Assembly (NCBI RefSeq): GCF_964340395.1
Contig: NC_135571.1
Span: 10,406,440-10,416,439 of the forward strand
DNA: 10,000 nucleotides
Reading direction: 5' to 3'
Source: Glandiceps talaboti
Taxonomy: Eukaryota; Hemichordata; Enteropneusta; Spengelidae
Below are positions 1 through 7,217 of the stretch, one piece after another; position 1 is the first letter of the stretch; every line of letters begins with the position of its first letter. Under the pieces are notes generated by a model that saw only the letters and a list, made by a program, of their open reading frames with translations, ran no database searches and was not told the origin of the DNA. The position numbers and the translations under genes are program-made.

Positions 1-326
1 ACAAACCCGAAAACCAAAACAATACTTTTGTCCCGTACGGCTTGCCATAACCAACTGTGCGTTCAACATCAACAGTTTAGAATATAGTATAGTATATTAA
101 CTGTCCTTGTATTTCGTGTAATTTTAATTTATTTTGACATTACACACCAAACTGGGTAATAACGGCCGGCCATGTGAGAAATATTATTTATTGATGCTTA
201 TAAGACGGGTGATGAATATTAAAAAGTTCAATTTCGTTGAGCGGGGAAGATGATATCAGTAAAGCAGCATTTAGTCTGTGGCGTCTAGTCTTCAGATCTA
301 CCAATTGGACCCAAACAAGTGTCCCT
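1..326. other. Non-coding flank, nothing recognised
   Basis: AT-rich sequence with no coding signal, RNA gene or repeat that I recognise. It lies downstream of the gene's likely 3' end and leads into the minisatellite. Confidence 0.5.
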
Positions 327-668
327 CACGCACATTCACATTTGTGGTACAACACATGGCTCTCACTTACATTCACATTTGTGGTACAACACATGACCCT
401 CACTTACATTCACATTTGTGGTACAACACATGGCCCTCACTTACATTCACACATGGCCCTCACTTACATTCACATTTGTGGTACAACACATGGCCCTCAC
501 TTACATTCACACATGGCCCTCACTTACATTCACATTTGTGGTACAACACATGGCCCTCACTTACATTCACATTTGTGGTACAACACATGGCCCTCACTTA
601 CATTTACATTTGTGGTACAACACATGGCTCTAACTTACATTCACATTTGTGGTACAACACATGGCCCC
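327..668. repeat. 37-bp minisatellite with 23-bp short units
   Basis: Ten tandem units in head-to-tail order. Eight are 37 bp (327-363, 364-400, 401-437, 461-497, 521-557, 558-594, 595-631, 632-668) and two are 23 bp (438-460, 498-520). The short units lack 14 bp (TTTGTGGTACAACA) flanked by CACA at each end, so they look like one slippage deletion. The 60-bp short-plus-long pair at 438-497 is repeated exactly at 498-557, showing later copying as a block. Because 37 is not a multiple of 3 and the unit lacks stops on this strand, all three forward frames stay open; this is not coding. Confidence 0.95.
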
Positions 669-797
669 TCACTCACTCACTCACTCACTCGCTCACTCAC
701 TCACTCACTCACTCACTCACTCACTCACTCTTGAGGAGGAATAAAGAAACAACAACAACAACAATAACAACAACAACTCATTCACTCACTCACTCAG
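667..797. repeat. (CACT)n and (AAC)n simple repeats
   Basis: A (TCAC)n tetranucleotide run covers about 667-730 with one CTCG interruption. An (AAC)n run follows at about 749-776, then a second short (CACT)n at about 777-796. The first run directly continues the end of the minisatellite. Confidence 0.93.
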
Positions 798-963
798 TCG
801 CATAGTTCTGTGACAAACGGAGCGTCTTTTACAAAAAAAACAATATACAACAATTAATATGCTCTCAGATAGATACTAAACTTTATTTGCCCAGAAGCCT
901 ACAGTAATAACTCACATAGTGATTAATATTTGAGTTTACATGACCTATAAACCTTATACCCTA

Positions 964-990
964 TGACGTCATGATAGTCTTGTGACGTCA
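964..990. promoter_or_regulatory. Two TGACGTCA (CRE-type) palindromes
   Basis: Exact TGACGTCA octamers sit at 964-971 and 983-990, each followed by TGATA, so a 13-bp block is repeated 19 bp apart. TGACGTCA is the consensus for CREB/ATF bZIP dimers. Function is not shown; it may simply be part of a dispersed repeat. Confidence 0.35.
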
Positions 991-1221
991 TGATAAACCT
1001 GCGATCTCGTGGTAACCATCCTCAAATGACCAATCAAATAACAGATTTCAAAAACAACGTCAATAACATACAATATTAAAGAATTCAAAAAGCTGAGGAA
1101 TGCAGAGTACAAAGAAACTAATTTCGAAAATGTAACTTGGTTATGATTATGTGTTGTTGAGGGCAATATTAATTACAGACATAAATAATAAATGTCAAAG
1201 AACATGGATAAATACTTAGAT

Positions 1222-1360
1222 ATTATTCCCCAATATTTTTCTTTCCACCAAGAAAAATACTTAGAACGTAAGGGATCTTTGTCACTACGATTCACTAGAC
1301 TCGTAGTGACAAAACCCTCAGTATTTTCCGACTGAATGAAGTAAAATATTGGAAGATAAC
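1222..1360. repeat. Imperfect inverted repeat (foldback)
   Basis: Arms of roughly 65 nt face each other about a 10-nt loop at 1291-1300. The innermost 12 bp are perfect (TTGTCACTACGA at 1279-1290 and TCGTAGTGACAA at 1301-1312). Further out, AAGGG pairs with CCCT, AAAATACT with AGTATTTT, and CCAATATTTT (from 1230) with AAAATATTGG (ending 1352), with small bulges between. It may be a short foldback or MITE-like element, or the template of a long RNA hairpin. Confidence 0.7.
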
Positions 1361-1458
1361 GTAATTATTCCACGTCCACCGCCAGTAATATCAAAGAATA
1401 ATCGGTGAATGTAATTTCAATTTCGAAAGCTGTGACTCATATTTCGAACACAGCACAA

Positions 1459-1511
1459 GTGACGTAGACACGCGTTGTTGTGACATAGATGCGAGTTGGC
1501 GTGACGTAGAA
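1459..1511. repeat. 21-bp tandem repeat with GTGACGTAGA core
   Basis: Two diverged 21-bp units (1459-1479, 1480-1500) and a partial third (1501-1511) each begin GTGACRTAGA. The core is a CRE half-site variant, echoing the TGACGTCA sites to either side. Confidence 0.7.
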
Positions 1512-1912
1512 TGGCTAGAATATGTATTCCATATTTTTTGTTCAAATTGGCTAGTGCCTAGTATAATTTTTCATATTCACTGTCAATAAAACCGTTCAGT
1601 TAGTGTAAAGACTCAGTCAAGAAAACAATTATTTTAGATCATTGTGTTAAGATACGTTATAATTTAGCAATCATAAACGAAAGCTAGCCAAATGAATGTT
1701 ATAACCGTACACTAATAATGGCTGTCAATTATTCCATACCAGTCACAAACCAAGTCATACACGATCAAGGAAAAAATACTGGATTTACATTCTGGCCATA
1801 CGTTGATTACAATTTTTCATATCGACTGCCTTTATAGTAGTACTAGTGCTAGTACTAACTCTGTTATACTTCAGCTTTTTGCAGGGTAAACATACATATT
1901 TCAGTTTGTTTC

Positions 1913-1918
1913 TTTATT
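1913..1918 (-). promoter_or_regulatory. Candidate polyadenylation signal AATAAA
   Basis: The minus strand reads AATAAA here, about 178 nt downstream of the TAG stop. It is the first canonical hexamer after the stop, giving a short 3' UTR of about 200 nt. No transcript evidence is available, so the choice rests on position and consensus alone. Confidence 0.45.
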
Positions 1919-2002
1919 TTTGAGTTATCAACAGACATCCCTGTTTTACGTATTCTCATTCGTTATTGAAGAAATTACATTATCCAGAAAAAATACTGAA
2001 AT

Positions 2003-2070
2003 ACGTCATAGGTGTATGACGTCATCATGCATTGACGTCATATGTTGAGGACGTCACCGGTGTGGTGACG
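2003..2070. promoter_or_regulatory. Cluster of TGACGTCA sites next to the stop codon
   Basis: Exact TGACGTCA octamers lie at 2017-2024 and 2033-2040. Partial sites are ACGTCA at 2003-2008, GGACGTCACC at 2049-2058 and GTGACG at 2065-2070. All are within 100 bp downstream of the gene's stop, so within the likely 3' UTR or just past it. Spacing between the two full sites is 16 bp. Binding is inferred from consensus only. Confidence 0.35.
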
Positions 2071-2095
2071 ATATAATTTTTTGATGATGTATAAA

Positions 2096-2319
2096 CTAAG
2101 CAGGCACCATAACTTCAACTTCGCATAATTGCATACGTTTGTCTTTGCCGATGATTTGAATGCTGACGTACTGTCCTTTCATTGGTGTAGAACATCCACA
2201 CCTGACGTGTACTGTCTCCTCGGTGGCTGGACTACCGATAATCATCATGCCACATGTCGGATTGTCAGCCAAATCAGGACTATCTCCAACTCGTACCTCA
2301 GCATTCTTCAGACGACCAG
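2096..2319 (-). CDS. F-type lectin domain, terminal exon with stop
   Basis: This terminal exon is 224 nt. Its acceptor AATCATCTAG ends at 2320 and it finishes with TAG at 2098-2096. The split Ala codon continues to GRLKNAEVRVGDSP, which supplies the Arg closing the R-x-D-x4-R fucose motif and the typical RLxNAEVRVG strand of FTP domains. Later landmarks are NPTCG, HVRCGCSTPMKGQYVSIQ and LCEVEVMVPA. The CGCSTPMKGQYVSIQ strand and the closing LCEVEV strand are characteristic of the family's C terminus. The domain therefore ends at the protein's C terminus, with no transmembrane segment or GPI-type hydrophobic tail after it. This fits a secreted or extracellular protein. An open frame extends upstream to 2398 but is intronic. 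Confidence 0.92.
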
Positions 2320-2654
2320 CTAGATGATTAGAATGGTATAGAAAAAGAATCGTCAGTCCTTCAGTGTAGAATGGATCTAAAACTGATAGGTACACCACCC
2401 CCTGATACCACCACTATGAGGCCACTTTCATAATTATTCTTTGATTATTTCGTATTAGTATGTAGTCTTGTAGTACTAGTAAGACCTCGGTTATGAGCTT
2501 TGGCATGGCAGGTTGTCGAATAAAGCTGAAATTAAAAGGTGATGACAATAACTTGGCCTAGCGCCCTCATCGGTGCCTTCGGCGCTATGCGATCTTTGGT
2601 TGCATTTAAGCAGAAAAACAGAGGAAAGAAAAGACTTAAAATAATAACACTTAC

Positions 2655-2897
2655 CGCAGCAATCCTGTCTGTTCGTGATAATAATCTCGTAGACATCATA
2701 CGACTGTCCAAGGTCAACTATCCACCATGGTTCAGGTTGACTTTCTGTTTGTGTACATGATTGTCCTGACTTCATATCGCTACTCTTGTTTCCGTCCACT
2801 GCCTTCTCTGCAAAACCCCTCCTCTTTTCATTGGTGGAACTCTGACTTGCCGGTTTGCCCTGTGCTACGTTCTTCAAATCGACAGGAAACACACAAG
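2655..2897 (-). CDS. F-type lectin (fucolectin/FTP) domain, first exon
   Basis: This 243-nt phase 1-1 exon has acceptor CCTACAATAG ending at 2898 and donor GTAAGT from 2654. It encodes the N-terminal half of an F5/8 type C-like F-type lectin jellyroll: NVAQGKPASQSS, then KAVDGN, SCTQTE, EPWWIVDLG and IIITNRQDCC. The NVAxGKPAxQSS and AVDGN segments, the WWxVDLG strand and the vicinal CysCys are hallmarks of the fucolectin-tachylectin-pentraxin (FTP) family. The fucose motif of the family is H-x26-R-x-D-x4-R/K. Here R-x-D is present (NRQD), the x4-Arg is completed by the next exon, and the residue 27 before the Arg is Gln (codon CAA at 2751-2749) in place of His. Fucose affinity may therefore be changed. 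The exon continues as an open frame into the intron to 2491, but DCC joins the next exon cleanly at the donor. Confidence 0.92.
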
Positions 2898-2935
2898 CTA
2901 TTGTAGGAAAAGACGTTGCATATAAATATTGTAAC

Positions 2936-2967
2936 AAACACACAAACAAACAAACAAACTAACTAAG

Positions 2968-3050
<83 letters not shown>
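2936..3050. repeat. (AAAC)n then (AACT)n microsatellite
   Basis: A run of AAAC units (2936-2956) passes into about 23 AACT units with one AAGT variant near the start. It lies in the intron between the last kringle (or the proline-rich exon) and the lectin. Confidence 0.96.
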
Positions 3051-3173
3051 GCAGATATAAATATAGATTGTCATTTCATTAAACTAGCTTCCAAGTATAT
3101 CAAAGAAAATATAGAAGGATGATGATGATGATGATGATGATGGTGGTGGGGGTGGTGGTGGTGGTGATGGTGG

Positions 3174-3245
<72 letters not shown>

Positions 3246-3493
3246 GGAGGAGGAGGAGGAGGAGGAGGACGATGGTGGAGGTGGTGGTGATAATGATTGT
3301 GATGATGATAGTGGAGTTGATGGTGTTGGGGGTGGCTGCGATGGTGGCAATGTTGTTCTTTTCTTGTAGTAGTAGTTGTTGTTGTTGGTGGTGGTGGTGG
3401 AGGTGGTGTTGTCGTTGGTATTCATGGTGATGATAATGATGATGATGACGTGGTGTTAGTGTTGGTGATTATTATTGTTATTGTTGGTGCAGC

Positions 3494-3545
<52 letters not shown>

Positions 3546-4179
3546 ACTGTCGGTGGTGGTGGAGGAGGAGGAGGAGGAATAGATGAAGAAAAAATAAGAC
3601 GAATATGATATGGATGTCGATCAGGATGAGTGTGATTAACAATGATGAGATAAATGGTTTAATTATTCAAAATACTACTACTCACGTGGGTAGGTTGGTA
3701 CCACAGTGGTGACTTTAGAAAACAAACAAGAAAAAAAAACATGAATGTTACAAATTAATTTCATAGAGTCTAGTAACAATGTAATAAACACATGTATTAA
3801 TGGACACATTTTTGGAATATAGTAAAATACAGTTGTGATATCTGTTATAAAATGTAGCAGGATACTTTTGAATAAAGTTTTCCAAATAATGTTTTAACAA
3901 TCGCGAAGTTTGCAGTCTTAGTATGCACATAAATGAGAAGTCATGTGTGTAAAATGTCGAATATGTTCTTCATTAGATCATATGTGTGTTTTATTTTCCG
4001 CTACTATGGCAATCAGAGTGTCTTATAGTTCGGCGGATAAGCACGAAGATTGTTCACTTTGGGGTAGAATTTTGAATTTAGTGCGTATACATAACTTTTT
4101 CGTGAGTATCATTTTGATATAGTGTCAATTAAATAGCGCCCTCTAGAGGTCTTCTGATAATATAACATATAACATGTAC
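3051..4179 (-). other. Intron before the lectin domain
   Basis: Apart from the simple repeats listed, this intronic stretch shows no exon that I can support. The open frames seen here (Ser-rich or Met-rich) are readings of the trinucleotide array. Confidence 0.6.
3118..3579. repeat. Compound trinucleotide array, GAT/GGT/GAG/GTT
   Basis: A 460-bp stretch almost lacking C on the + strand. It begins with (GAT)n, passes through (GGT)n, a longer (GAT)n to about 3244, (GAG)n to about 3268, mixed GAT/GGT, then (GTT)n at about 3494-3545 and (GGT)/(GAG) at the end. The transcript strand is correspondingly rich in C, A and T, with long TCA/TCC/CAA runs. All three-base periodicity here is microsatellite, not codon structure. 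Confidence 0.95.
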
Positions 4180-4242
4180 CTATTCCTTTAGGTGGTGCTT
4201 GTGATGCTTCCGGATTTGGTGGTGGTGGTGGTGGTTCAGTTT
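4180..4242 (-). CDS. Candidate 63-nt proline-rich linker exon
   Basis: A pyrimidine-rich tract (CTTGTCCTTTCTTTCATCC) leads to an AAAACCAG acceptor ending at 4243. A segment of 63 nt follows, then a GT donor (GTACAT, weaker than the others) from 4179. It begins AA, contains 20 open codons reading TEPPPPPPNPEASQAPPKGI, and ends G. That is phase 1-1 again, joining K4 via Gln and the lectin exon via Ala. It lies just outside the duplicated block, whose edge is near 4299. An extended Pro-rich spacer between the last kringle and the lectin would make structural sense. The six CCA codons are also a short microsatellite, so chance openness must be considered. The exon is inferred; the splice signals and phase are seen. 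Confidence 0.48.
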   Translation of the reverse strand, partial: KLNHHHHHQIRKHHKHHLKE

Positions 4243-4437
4243 CTGGTTTTGGATGAAAGAAAGGACAAGCAAAAACAGTTATCAGGCAATTCACTGAGTT
4301 TTATCACACAATGGGAATCAATCAAGCTACAAAAAGAGAATGCACTGTGTGGATGTTTAGGAGGCAATCGTACTTGATAACAACCTTGTATCACGACATT
4401 GCTACTTTGAATTCAGAAACAACAAAAAATAAAATCA

Positions 4438-4557
4438 ACCAGTAAACCAATTCAGTAAACCAGTAAACCAATCAACAGTAAACCAATCAACCAGTAAACC
4501 AAATCATTCAACCAGTAAACCAATCAACCAGTAAACAACTTCAGTAAACCAGTAAAC
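4438..4557. repeat. CCAGTAAACCAATCAA minisatellite
   Basis: About seven imperfect copies of a 16-bp unit built from CCAGTAAACCAATCAA, with variants lacking CC or carrying TTCAG. The matching place in copy 2 of the duplication (6651-6682) holds only about two units, so the array expanded in copy 1 or shrank in copy 2. Confidence 0.9.
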
Positions 4558-4785
4558 TGTCATATAGTAACGCAACACCTAGTCTTACTGCTAGACCCCT
4601 CATGCTATTCTGCTCACTGTGAAGCTTAAGGCGACTGAAGGTCGCTAGTGAGGACGATAGCCCAAATGGTGTTCCACCCTCAATCACAGACAAGGAAGAT
4701 ATGTGTCTGTGTGAGCTATCAGGAGAAAGCCCGGTGTCTAGCAACTAGACTACGCAAAGCCGGTTTCAGTGCGCAAAATGTTTTT
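4558..4785. other. 228-bp segment private to copy 1
   Basis: Flanking sequence in copy 2 runs straight from CAGTAAAC to TATCTTATAAAG (6682-6684), while copy 1 has about 228 bp between them. The extra segment is more GC-rich than its surroundings, ends in a T run (4781-4786), and contains small perfect hairpins (GTCTAG/CTAGAC near 4736-4750; GCGAC/GTCGC near 4631-4645). Its size would suit a SINE or MITE, but I see no clear target-site duplication or tRNA-like promoter. A deletion in copy 2 is the alternative. Confidence 0.5.
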
Positions 4786-4935
4786 TATCTTATAAAGTTA
4801 ATGTATAAACTTACAAAAATACAATCATATCCTTCTTGACTGGTTTCAACTTGATTACTCCTACATCCCCATTGTGCATGGCAACTATGTAATTGTTTCT
4901 TTTGCATTAGACGTTGTCTGAGGGTGTGTAATAAA

Positions 4936-5025
4936 TGTCATGTTGCATGAGTGAAACACCAAGTGTACATCATTATCTGTCATGTTGCATACGTGAAATA
5001 CCAAGCCTATATTATTTTAGCTGTA
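4936..5025. repeat. 42-bp direct repeat in the K4 intron
   Basis: TGTCATGTTGCAT begins at 4936 and again at 4978, followed in each by a related GTGAAAYACCAAG stretch. Copy 2 of the large duplication has only one such unit in direct orientation (about 7121-7168). Confidence 0.75.
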
Positions 5026-5074
5026 AGTCTGAAAAGAATGAACCATTATAGAAAATAAAATTTCTACGACTTAC

Positions 5075-5335
5075 GACAAACGTCTACTGCAGGTCCAACA
5101 TTACAATATTCCCAACGAACGCCCTCGGTAGTTGTATAGCACCACGTCCTCGAATCACCACCAGGATTACGACAGTAATTGTGGTCACCAAGACCTCCTG
5201 CAGGATACTCCTCTATAGTGTAGCTATGGGTTTGTGGTGATTGTGAGGACCATTTCTGACATGTATTTCCTGATTCAGTTAAGGAGACAGTACCTCTGTA
5301 ATCAGCTCCATTTGCCTTATGATAACATTCGGTCT
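5075..5335 (-). CDS. Kringle domain exon K4
   Basis: This 261-nt phase 1-1 exon has acceptor CTTTTTCAG ending at 5336 and a strong donor GTAAGT from 5074. It encodes the last kringle before the lectin, TECYHKANGADYRG through VGPAVDVC, with all six cysteines. Unlike K2 it has Glu-Glu before YPAGGLG and Asn before cysteine 2. Its exon is the near-identical duplicate of K2, and the surrounding introns are also homologous. Spliced directly to the lectin exon it gives Cys-Pro-Cys, a very tight join. Spliced through the candidate proline-rich exon it gains a linker of about 22 residues. It is the only kringle whose downstream neighbour is a different domain type. Confidence 0.94.
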
Positions 5336-5699
5336 CTGAAAAAGACCAGATATTGCTTGACATAGTATTATTACATATTATGTAGTATCAATTACACCGT
5401 TGCGCATGTGTCATATTCTCAGCACTGCAGTGTAATATCAAAAACATTATATACCTATATATACCTATGTAAAAAGGAAATGTAAAAGTGCGTGATCGCA
5501 CATTATGATGAACCTTTCTGTTTGGATAAACATATGTATTAATGATAAATTTATGTAATATATAATATATAATAATAACATAACTTAACCCCATGGCATG
5601 TGAGAGTCGGTGTGGGCACTCAGGGATATTTTTTTCGCTCTGTCGCTGTCTCTCCTTCCCTTGCTCCCCCTCCCCCTCTTTGTCTCTCCCTCCCATCCT

Positions 5700-5774
<75 letters not shown>

Positions 5775-5930
5775 TTCTGCATGACATTTTTTCTGTCTCT
5801 CTCTCTCTCTCAACATTTATGCTTACTATGGATATCTGAATCACCTTTAAAACCCCATAGAAAAAATAAAAATATAACGAATGTAATGTTAGTATAAAAC
5901 CAAGAAAACACACAAATATGATTTACTCAC
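5336..5930 (-). other. Intron between K3 and K4
   Basis: A 595-nt intron from donor GTGAGT at 5930 to acceptor TTCAG at 5336. It holds the tetranucleotide array described separately. The rest is closely similar to the intron at 7479-8267, including the segment next to each exon. Confidence 0.88.
5700..5811. repeat. (CTGT)n array with (CT)n tail, copy 1
   Basis: About 18 CTGT units cover 5700-5773. A short (CT)n run follows to about 5811, then AACATTTATG, which also follows the array in copy 2. The transcript strand carries (ACAG)n. Confidence 0.96.
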
Positions 5931-6185
5931 GACAACGGAACTTCTCGACATCACAATACTCCCAACGCACACCTTCGGTTGTTGTAAAACACCACGCAGT
6001 TTCATCGTTACCGGGATTACGACAGTAATTGTGCGCACCTAGACCACCATTGGGAAACTTCTCTGGAGTGTAACTATGTGTATTTGGCGTCTGTACGGTC
6101 CATTGCTGACACTCTTTCCCTGTGTTCGTCACTGATAATGTACCTTTGTAATCTGTTGCCTTCAGGTCAGTGAAGCAACTCATAT
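5931..6185 (-). CDS. Kringle domain exon K3
   Basis: This 255-nt phase 1-1 exon has acceptor AAACTAG ending at 6186 and donor GTGAGT from 5930. It encodes a complete kringle starting MSCFTDLKATDYKG and ending EKFRC, with six cysteines (MSC, KEC, HNYC, AWC, WEYC, FRC). The Met is internal to the protein; it is not a start. YCRNPGNDETAWC matches the kringle signature. It retains Asp in the acidic pair region, Trp before cysteine 4, and the Arg-Trp before cysteine 5, all of which contribute to lysine binding in plasminogen-type kringles. It joins K4 through a Gln codon. Its flanking introns match those of K1 closely, down to the shared TTTGTTGGTCTGTATCGAGG run upstream, so the two exons are duplicates. 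Confidence 0.94.
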
Positions 6186-6759
6186 CTAGTTTGGAATGAA
6201 GAAAACAAATTTGTGTTAGTTTGTTGGTCTGTATCGAGGATATCGGTAGCCAAAAATATCTCAAGATACTTTCTGATGATAATGACAGTTTGAAGTAGTT
6301 TCAGTTTCAACCTAAATTTTAATCAAAGACGAACGTAAAGTACAGTAGTCGTCCTGTGCGCATGTGATGGGTGAATTGCGTTTTCTTTGTTGACAACTAA
6401 ATTCAATATAACCACTTTTGACAGGTGTCATGATTGGTACACACCATTAAGGCATAATGGCTTCCAGAATGTCATTTACTATAAAAGTGGAGGGATGTAG
6501 ATAAGGTAGGTTTTATCACACAATAGGAATCAATCAAACTGCAAAAGGAGAATGGGCTGTGTGGATGTTTAGGTGGCAATCGTACTTGACAACGACCTTA
6601 TATCACGACATATAGCTAATTTGAATTCAGAAACAACAAAAAATAAAATCAACCAGTAAAACAATTCAGTAAACCAGTAAACGTATCTTATAAAGCATTA
6701 AAGACATATTAATGTATAAATTGACAAAAATGGAATCATATCCTCCTTAACTGGTTTCA

Positions 6760-7034
6760 CAGTTCAAACATACAGCTAAAATGATGTAGGCTTTGTGTTT
6801 CACTCATGGGACATTACATTTTTAACACAGAGCTAGACATATTTCAACTCTAGACTAACAACAACAGACACAATAAACACAGCAGGATGCTTTACCCAAT
6901 CACATTGAACACTATAAGCATTGCTATTCGTTTATAGTGCAGTAAAAACGGACTTTTAATGAAAACATTACACATGGAATTCACGATTTTAATGGCCGCA
7001 ATTGTTTATTTTCTAACTGATAAGCAACATTTCA
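6760..7034. other. 275-bp segment private to copy 2
   Basis: Copy 1 reads CTGGTTTCAACTTGATTACT at 4841; copy 2 has the same ends separated by about 275 bp. TTTCA occurs at both edges (6755-6759 and 7030-7034), which could be a 5-bp target-site duplication. The segment contains an inverted copy of host sequence lying outside it, so it may also be a local rearrangement. No coding capacity is seen. Confidence 0.5.
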
Positions 7035-7168
7035 GCTTGCTTACTTCTACATCCCCACTGTGAACGGCACCTATGTAATTGTTTCTTTTGCATTAGAAGT
7101 TGTCTGAGGGTGTGTAATAAATGTTATGTTGCATGAGTGAAACACCAAGCCTTTATCATTTTAGCTGT
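6772..7168. repeat. 52-bp inverted repeat arms, 293-bp spacer
   Basis: The sequence at 6772-6823 is the reverse complement of 7117-7168 with about seven mismatches in 52; the shared core includes CATGAGTGAAACAC and ATCATTTTAGCTGT. The right arm belongs to the duplicated intron, while the left arm sits inside the private insert. Confidence 0.85.
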
Positions 7169-7217
7169 AAGTCTGAAAAAATGAACCATTATAGAAAATA
7201 AAATGTCTACGACTCAC

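Larger units (their letters stand above)
798..2095. other. Intergenic DNA and probable 3' UTR
   Basis: No convincing coding sequence is seen on either strand. The part nearest the gene (about 1900-2095) is the likely 3' UTR. The rest holds small structures listed separately: paired TGACGTCA sites, a foldback, a 21-bp tandem repeat and a short palindrome at 1838-1857 (AGTACTAG, TG, CTAGTACT). Confidence 0.6.
4299..6370. repeat. Tandem duplication block, copy 1 (K4 and K3)
   Basis: This block matches 6511-8715 in the same order and orientation. Anchors shared by both include TTATCACACAAT (4301 and 6513), AGGGTGTGTAATAAATGT (4921 and 7107), the K4/K2 exons, the intron AACATTATATACCTATATA, a (CTGT)n array, the K3/K1 exons and CAGTAGTCGTCCTGTGCGCA. 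The offset grows from 2212 at the low end through 2143 to 2337, reflecting indels and array length. Copying one block of two exons doubled the kringle pair. Confidence 0.92.
6186..7217 (-). other. Intron between K2 and K3
   Basis: A 1,032-nt intron that spans the join between the two duplication copies. About 6371-6510 has no clear partner in the other copy. It contains a private insert and an inverted repeat, listed separately, and no exon I can support. Confidence 0.85.

Noticed and set aside
327-668. Possible CRISPR-like array
   Set aside because: Units abut directly with no unique spacers, and the window is animal DNA with introns. It is a plain tandem repeat.
237-805. Long overlapping forward open frames, His/Thr-rich repeats
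   Set aside because: They are readings of the 37-bp minisatellite and (CACT)n in all three frames. The unit has no stop on this strand and length 37 rotates the frame, so openness carries no coding information.
969-1166. 65-codon minus-strand frame downstream of the gene
   Set aside because: No domain, splice or composition support; this length is expected by chance in AT-rich DNA.
2491-2654. Continuation of the first lectin exon's open frame
   Set aside because: A consensus GTAAGT donor at 2654 ends the exon at DCC, and the next exon continues the FTP motif in phase. The extra residues do not match the family.
2129-2760. Forward open frames opposite the lectin exons
   Set aside because: They are antisense shadows of the two lectin exons, with no recognisable protein features of their own.
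3084-3430. Poly-Ser and poly-Met open frames
   Set aside because: They come entirely from the GAT/GGT/GAG trinucleotide array within an intron.
4541-4744. 67-codon minus-strand frame in the private copy 1 segment
   Set aside because: No family resemblance, no fitting splice sites, and the segment is absent from copy 2.
5593-5913. CLSV-repeat and TDRQ-repeat frames
   Set aside because: They are translations of the (CTGT)n array on the two strands. The same applies to the frames at 7729-8157.
7036-7075. Second microexon-like site (TTCACAG ... GTAAGC) in the K2-K3 intron
   Set aside because: The segment would be 13 nt, out of phase, and the acceptor and donor are both lost in the matching place of copy 1 (about 4850-4880).
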